NCBI GenBank assembly: GCA_035644395.1
Contig: DASQOR010000065.1
Span: 62,001 to 126,000, forward strand
DNA from: JBGPLJ01 sp035644395
Lineage (GTDB): Bacteria > Pseudomonadota > Gammaproteobacteria > Steroidobacterales > Steroidobacteraceae
Reading direction: 5' to 3'
Length of the DNA: 64,000 nucleotides
Shown here: positions 61,461-64,000 of the stretch, one piece after another
Layout of the letters: the number at the start of each line of letters is the position of its first letter
How positions within the stretch are numbered: position 1 is the first letter of the stretch
Notes under the pieces: model-generated
Seen by the model: only the letters and a program-made list of their open reading frames with translations
What the model was told of the DNA's origin: nothing
Databases searched by the model: none
Translations under genes and position numbers: made by a program

Positions 61461-61624
61461 CAGGACGCCTCCGTCCGGTTCGGCCGTTCGCAGGCGACTT
61501 CGAATCCGCCCCGGCGGATATCAGGTGAATACGGCATTCAAAAGCTGCCGCGCAAATGGGACCATTGGTCCGCCGGAGCCGGCTTCGTGGCCGAGGCAAT
61601 GGGCATCCTGTCTGGAGTTCTGTC

Positions 61625-62278
61625 ATGCAGTGGACCTCGCCATTCCGTTCGGTCCGGCCAATCCCGATCCTTGCGTCCTGGGTCGTCGCGATCGCGCTCG
61701 GCGCCGCGGTTCAATGGACTGACCTGACCCGGCTCGATCGCGCGGTCATTCGCACGATGCACGGCGACATCGCACTCGTCGAAGCGGCCGCGCGCTTGCA
61801 CGAAGATATCCTGCAGCTTCGGCGCTACGAGAAGGATGTATTCATCAACCTCGGCGACCCGTTGCTTGCGGCGGACTATCGTTCGAAATGGGATGACGCC
61901 TATGCCGGGCTGCGCCGCGACCTGTTGCGCGCGCGCTGGGTGAGCGCCGGGGCCGGTGAGCCGGTGCTCAGGAGCTTCGCGGCTTGCGTGGGTGACTATC
62001 GTGCGGGGTTCGATCGCACCTGGGAGCTCATTCGCTCCGGGACGATCACGACGCCGCAGCAGGCCAATGGCGCCATGAGTCGCTACAAGGCGTTCGTCCG
62101 CTCAACGGAGTCGCAGATCGAGAGCCTGCAGGTCACGGCCGATCAGCGTATTTCGGCGGCGGACTCGAACATCGCCGCGCGTCAAAGCAGCCTCGGGGCG
62201 ATGCTTTTCTTCACGATCCTGGCGGCTCTTGCCTTCGGTGCGTTGATCCTGCGATCGACGCCGCTGATGGCTCGCTGA
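61625..62278 (+). CDS. Membrane helical-bundle sensor-like protein without an output domain
   Basis: 217 residues. Membrane segments near 14-28 and 193-212 flank a periplasmic helical domain. This has the marks of four-helix-bundle chemoreceptor sensor modules, including LHEDILQLRRYEKDVFINLGD near 57-77. There is no HAMP, kinase, cyclase or methyl-accepting domain after the second segment; only six residues remain. It may work with a separate partner, or be the truncated sensor half of a chemoreceptor. Start ATG has TGGAG at good spacing. Confidence 0.7.
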   Translation: MQWTSPFRSVRPIPILASWVVAIALGAAVQWTDLTRLDRAVIRTMHGDIALVEAAARLHEDILQLRRYEKDVFINLGDPLLAADYRSKWDDAYAGLRRDLLRARWVSAGAGEPVLRSFAACVGDYRAGFDRTWELIRSGTITTPQQANGAMSRYKAFVRSTESQIESLQVTADQRISAADSNIAARQSSLGAMLFFTILAALAFGALILRSTPLMAR

Positions 62279-62293
62279 CCGAGCGCGAGCCGA

Positions 62294-62636
62294 TCAACTC
62301 TCCGGCAACGGCAGGGATGCCTGGCCGAAGACGTAGCGCCACCCGCCCGGCGTGCGCACGTAGGTATCGCTGAACCAGAGCCGGCGCGCGAACGGCTTGC
62401 CCTCGCTCACGCCCTTGAGCGCCAGCAGCGCCGTGACCACCGCCGTGTCACCGAAGACGCGCACGGTCCGCGTCTTGCCGCTGCCGAGCACGAGAATGAA
62501 GCGCTCGTCGAGGATCTTTGCCATGGCATCGGCGTCGTTGCGCTTCACCGCCGCCTGGTATTCGACGTCGAGGGCGGCATTGCGCAATGCGCTGCGGCAG
62601 GGGCGAATTGCGCGGGCGCTTGTCGGCTTGGGGCAT
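62294..62636 (-). pseudogene. Decaying SnoaL/NTF2-like gene
   Basis: On the minus strand an ATG at 62636 has an excellent AAGGA site and opens MPQADKRPRNSPLPQR, but this frame does not continue into the domain. The NTF2-like sequence (DVEYQAAVKRNDADAMAKIL, then VRVFGDTAVVTALLALKG and RLWFSDTYVRTPGGWRYVFG) is in another frame, open only from a TTG at 62587. Inside it, about 25 residues that I expect between GSGKTRT and VRVFGD in relatives are missing. So both a frameshift near 62590 and an in-frame deletion are apparent. The TTG-started 97-residue product could still be made, but a working fold is doubtful. It diverges from the YCII gene. Confidence 0.6.
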
Positions 62637-62670
62637 ACTCGTTCGTCCTTGTGACAGGAGACGGATTGCC

Positions 62671-63042
62671 ATGCTCTACACGGTCCTTTGCTACAACAAC
62701 GAGAATGCCGTCTTCTCCTGGACCAAGGAGCAGGACGACGCCGTGATGGCGAAACTCAACGTCGTGCACGAGCGCCTGCGCAAGGAGAAGAAGCTTGGCC
62801 CCTCCGCGCGCCTGATGCCGACCACGGCGGCGACGACGCTGCGCAAGGACAGCGACCCGCCGCTCGTGATGGACGGGCCGTTCGCGGAAACCAAGGAGCA
62901 GCTGCTGGGTTTCTACGTGATCGATTGCGCATCGCTCGAGGAAGCGCTTGGAATTGTCCGTGAACTCGCGAAAGCGAACCCTGGCGGTGCCTATGAAGTA
63001 CGCCCGGTGCGCTTTTTCCACCCGGGGAGCGGCGTGCAATGA
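62671..63042 (+). CDS. YCII/DGPF-domain protein
   Basis: 123 residues. The YCII-related core is visible (MLYTVLCYNNENAVFSW, LMPTTAATTLRK, the DGPF motif in VMDGPFAETKEQLLGFYVIDC near residue 70, and the end YEVRPVRFF). DGPF proteins are regular partners of ECF42-type sigma factors. The stop overlaps the sigma-factor ATG (ATGA). ATG has AGGAG ten bases upstream. Confidence 0.93.
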   Translation: MLYTVLCYNNENAVFSWTKEQDDAVMAKLNVVHERLRKEKKLGPSARLMPTTAATTLRKDSDPPLVMDGPFAETKEQLLGFYVIDCASLEEALGIVRELAKANPGGAYEVRPVRFFHPGSGVQ

Positions 63043-64000
63043 CCGAAGTCGAGTGGATCGGAACGGCGATCGTTTCGGCCCGCCCGAAAGGGGTGGCGGC
63101 GCTGCTGCGCTATTTCCGCGATCTCGACACGGCGGAAGAAGCGTTTCAGGACGCGTGCCTGCGCGCGCTCCGGACCTGGCCGGAAAAAGGCCCGCCGCGG
63201 GACCCCGCCGCGTGGCTGGTGTTCGTCGGGCGCAATTTCGCCGTCGATTCGGCGCGGCGGCGACGCAAGGAGGAACCGCTGCCGGATGAGGAGCTGCTGG
63301 CCGATGTCGACGACGCGGAAGTCGCGCTCGTCGAGCGCCTCGACAGCGCGGATTACCGGGATGACATAGTGCGACTCCTATTTATCTGCTGTCACCCGGA
63401 CCTGCCGGCGACCCAGCAGGTCGCGCTCGCGCTCAGGATCGTCTCGGGTCTTTCGGTCAAGCAGATCGCGCGGGCGTTCCTCGTGACCGAGAGCGCGATG
63501 GAACAGCGCATCACGCGCGCCAAGAGCCGCGTGGCGGCCGCCGGTGTCCCGTTCGAAACTCCGGGCGCCGCCGAGCGCTCGCAGCGGCTTGCCGCGGTCG
63601 CCGCGATGATCTATCTCGTCTTCAACGAAGGCTATTCGGCGGGCGCGGATGCGCAGGAGGCGCGCGCCCCGTTCTGCGACGAGGCGATCCGGCTGGCGCG
63701 GCTGCTGCTCGTGCTCTATCCCTCGGAGCCGGAAATCATGGGATTGCTGGCGCTGATGCTGCTGCAGCACTCGCGCGCGATCGCACGCTTCGACGCGAAC
63801 GGCTCGCTGGTCCTGCTCGAGGAGCAGGACCGCAGCCGCTGGGACCGGGCACTGATCGAGGAGGGCCTCGCCCTCATCGACAAGGCACTGCGCCACCGTC
63901 AGCCGGGACCGTACCAGGTGCAATCGGCCATTGCGGCCCTGCACGCGCGCGCCGCCCGCGCGGCGGACACCGACTGGAACGAAATCGATCAGCTCTACGC
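63039..64000 (+). CDS. ECF42-type RNA polymerase sigma factor, 3' end outside window
   Basis: 320 residues are visible before the window edge. Sigma region 2 (DTAEEAFQDACLRALRTWP near residue 30-48; PAAWLVFVGRNFAVDSARRR) is followed by region 4 (RIVSGLSVKQIARAFLVTESAMEQRITRAKSRV near 130-165). A long C-terminal extension (YLVFNEGYSAGADAQEA, LARLLLVLYPSEPEIMGLLALMLL) is the mark of the ECF42 group with its TPR-like tail. It is translationally coupled to the DGPF gene, the known genomic signature of the group; no anti-sigma factor is expected. It probably controls a stress or metabolite response. Confidence 0.92.
   Translation, partial: MTEVEWIGTAIVSARPKGVAALLRYFRDLDTAEEAFQDACLRALRTWPEKGPPRDPAAWLVFVGRNFAVDSARRRRKEEPLPDEELLADVDDAEVALVERLDSADYRDDIVRLLFICCHPDLPATQQVALALRIVSGLSVKQIARAFLVTESAMEQRITRAKSRVAAAGVPFETPGAAERSQRLAAVAAMIYLVFNEGYSAGADAQEARAPFCDEAIRLARLLLVLYPSEPEIMGLLALMLLQHSRAIARFDANGSLVLLEEQDRSRWDRALIEEGLALIDKALRHRQPGPYQVQSAIAALHARAARAADTDWNEIDQLY

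Overview
The window is about 64 kb of GC-rich (roughly two thirds G+C), gene-dense bacterial chromosome. Several neighbourhoods point to a gammaproteobacterium: the coiled-coil gene / zapA / 6S RNA / 5-formyl-THF cyclo-ligase block facing ygfB-pepP-ubiH-ubiI, plus rlmI, lgt-thyA and rpiA. The split glycine decarboxylase (gcvPA + gcvPB), the KorABC-type oxidoreductase and the many exported peptidases would fit a Steroidobacterales/Nevskiales/Xanthomonadales-like lineage. That placement is inference. I see no tRNA, rRNA, CRISPR array, prophage or transposase gene.

Layout. 0-4 kb: a 2-oxoacid oxidoreductase operon (flavin/Fe-S adaptor, KorA, KorB), tail to tail with rpiA. 4.7-7 kb (minus strand): a 16-residue lysine-rich micro-ORF, an EVE protein, ygfA, the 6S RNA gene, zapA and a small coiled-coil gene. 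7-11.4 kb: ygfB-pepP-ubiH-ubiI. 11.4-14.8 kb (minus): a DUF885 protein, ispG and phhB. 14.9-20.9 kb: a tandem glycine riboswitch with terminator, then gcvT-gcvH-gcvPA-gcvPB-dgkA and a PfkB kinase. 21-25.7 kb: a two-domain HtrA-like protease, a Sua5-type tRNA-modification enzyme and a response regulator, followed by a hybrid sensor kinase. 27.9-32.4 kb: a Spy-like chaperone, an outer-membrane barrel, an aldo/keto reductase, an FKBP isomerase and an unknown protein. 32.4-39 kb: a Ycf46-like ATPase, an ornithine-decarboxylase-type enzyme and a run of small genes up to a carbonic anhydrase. 39-48 kb: a DUF255 protein, rlmI, lgt, thyA, an MFS transporter, a SET-domain protein, a frameshifted exported gene, a beta-propeller protein and an acetyltransferase. 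48-61.4 kb: a region rich in exported enzymes, mostly peptidases (Tat FAD oxidoreductase, DUF885-like, M28/GCPII-like, amidohydrolase, trypsin-like, S8 lipoprotein). 61.6-64 kb: a membrane helical-bundle protein, a decaying SnoaL-like gene, and a YCII/ECF sigma pair cut by the window edge.

The most notable structural feature is a set of perfect palindromes whose arms carry GGGGACA. One lies after zapA beside the 6S gene. One is embedded in the second aptamer of the glycine riboswitch. One overlaps the stop codon between the response regulator and its sensor kinase. A separate 37-bp perfect inverted repeat lies between ubiI and phhB. No mobilising transposase is present here, so these are probably non-autonomous REP/MITE-type elements, and each would also fold as RNA in a transcript. 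Gene decay is visible at two loci, about 46.1 kb and 62.3-62.6 kb.
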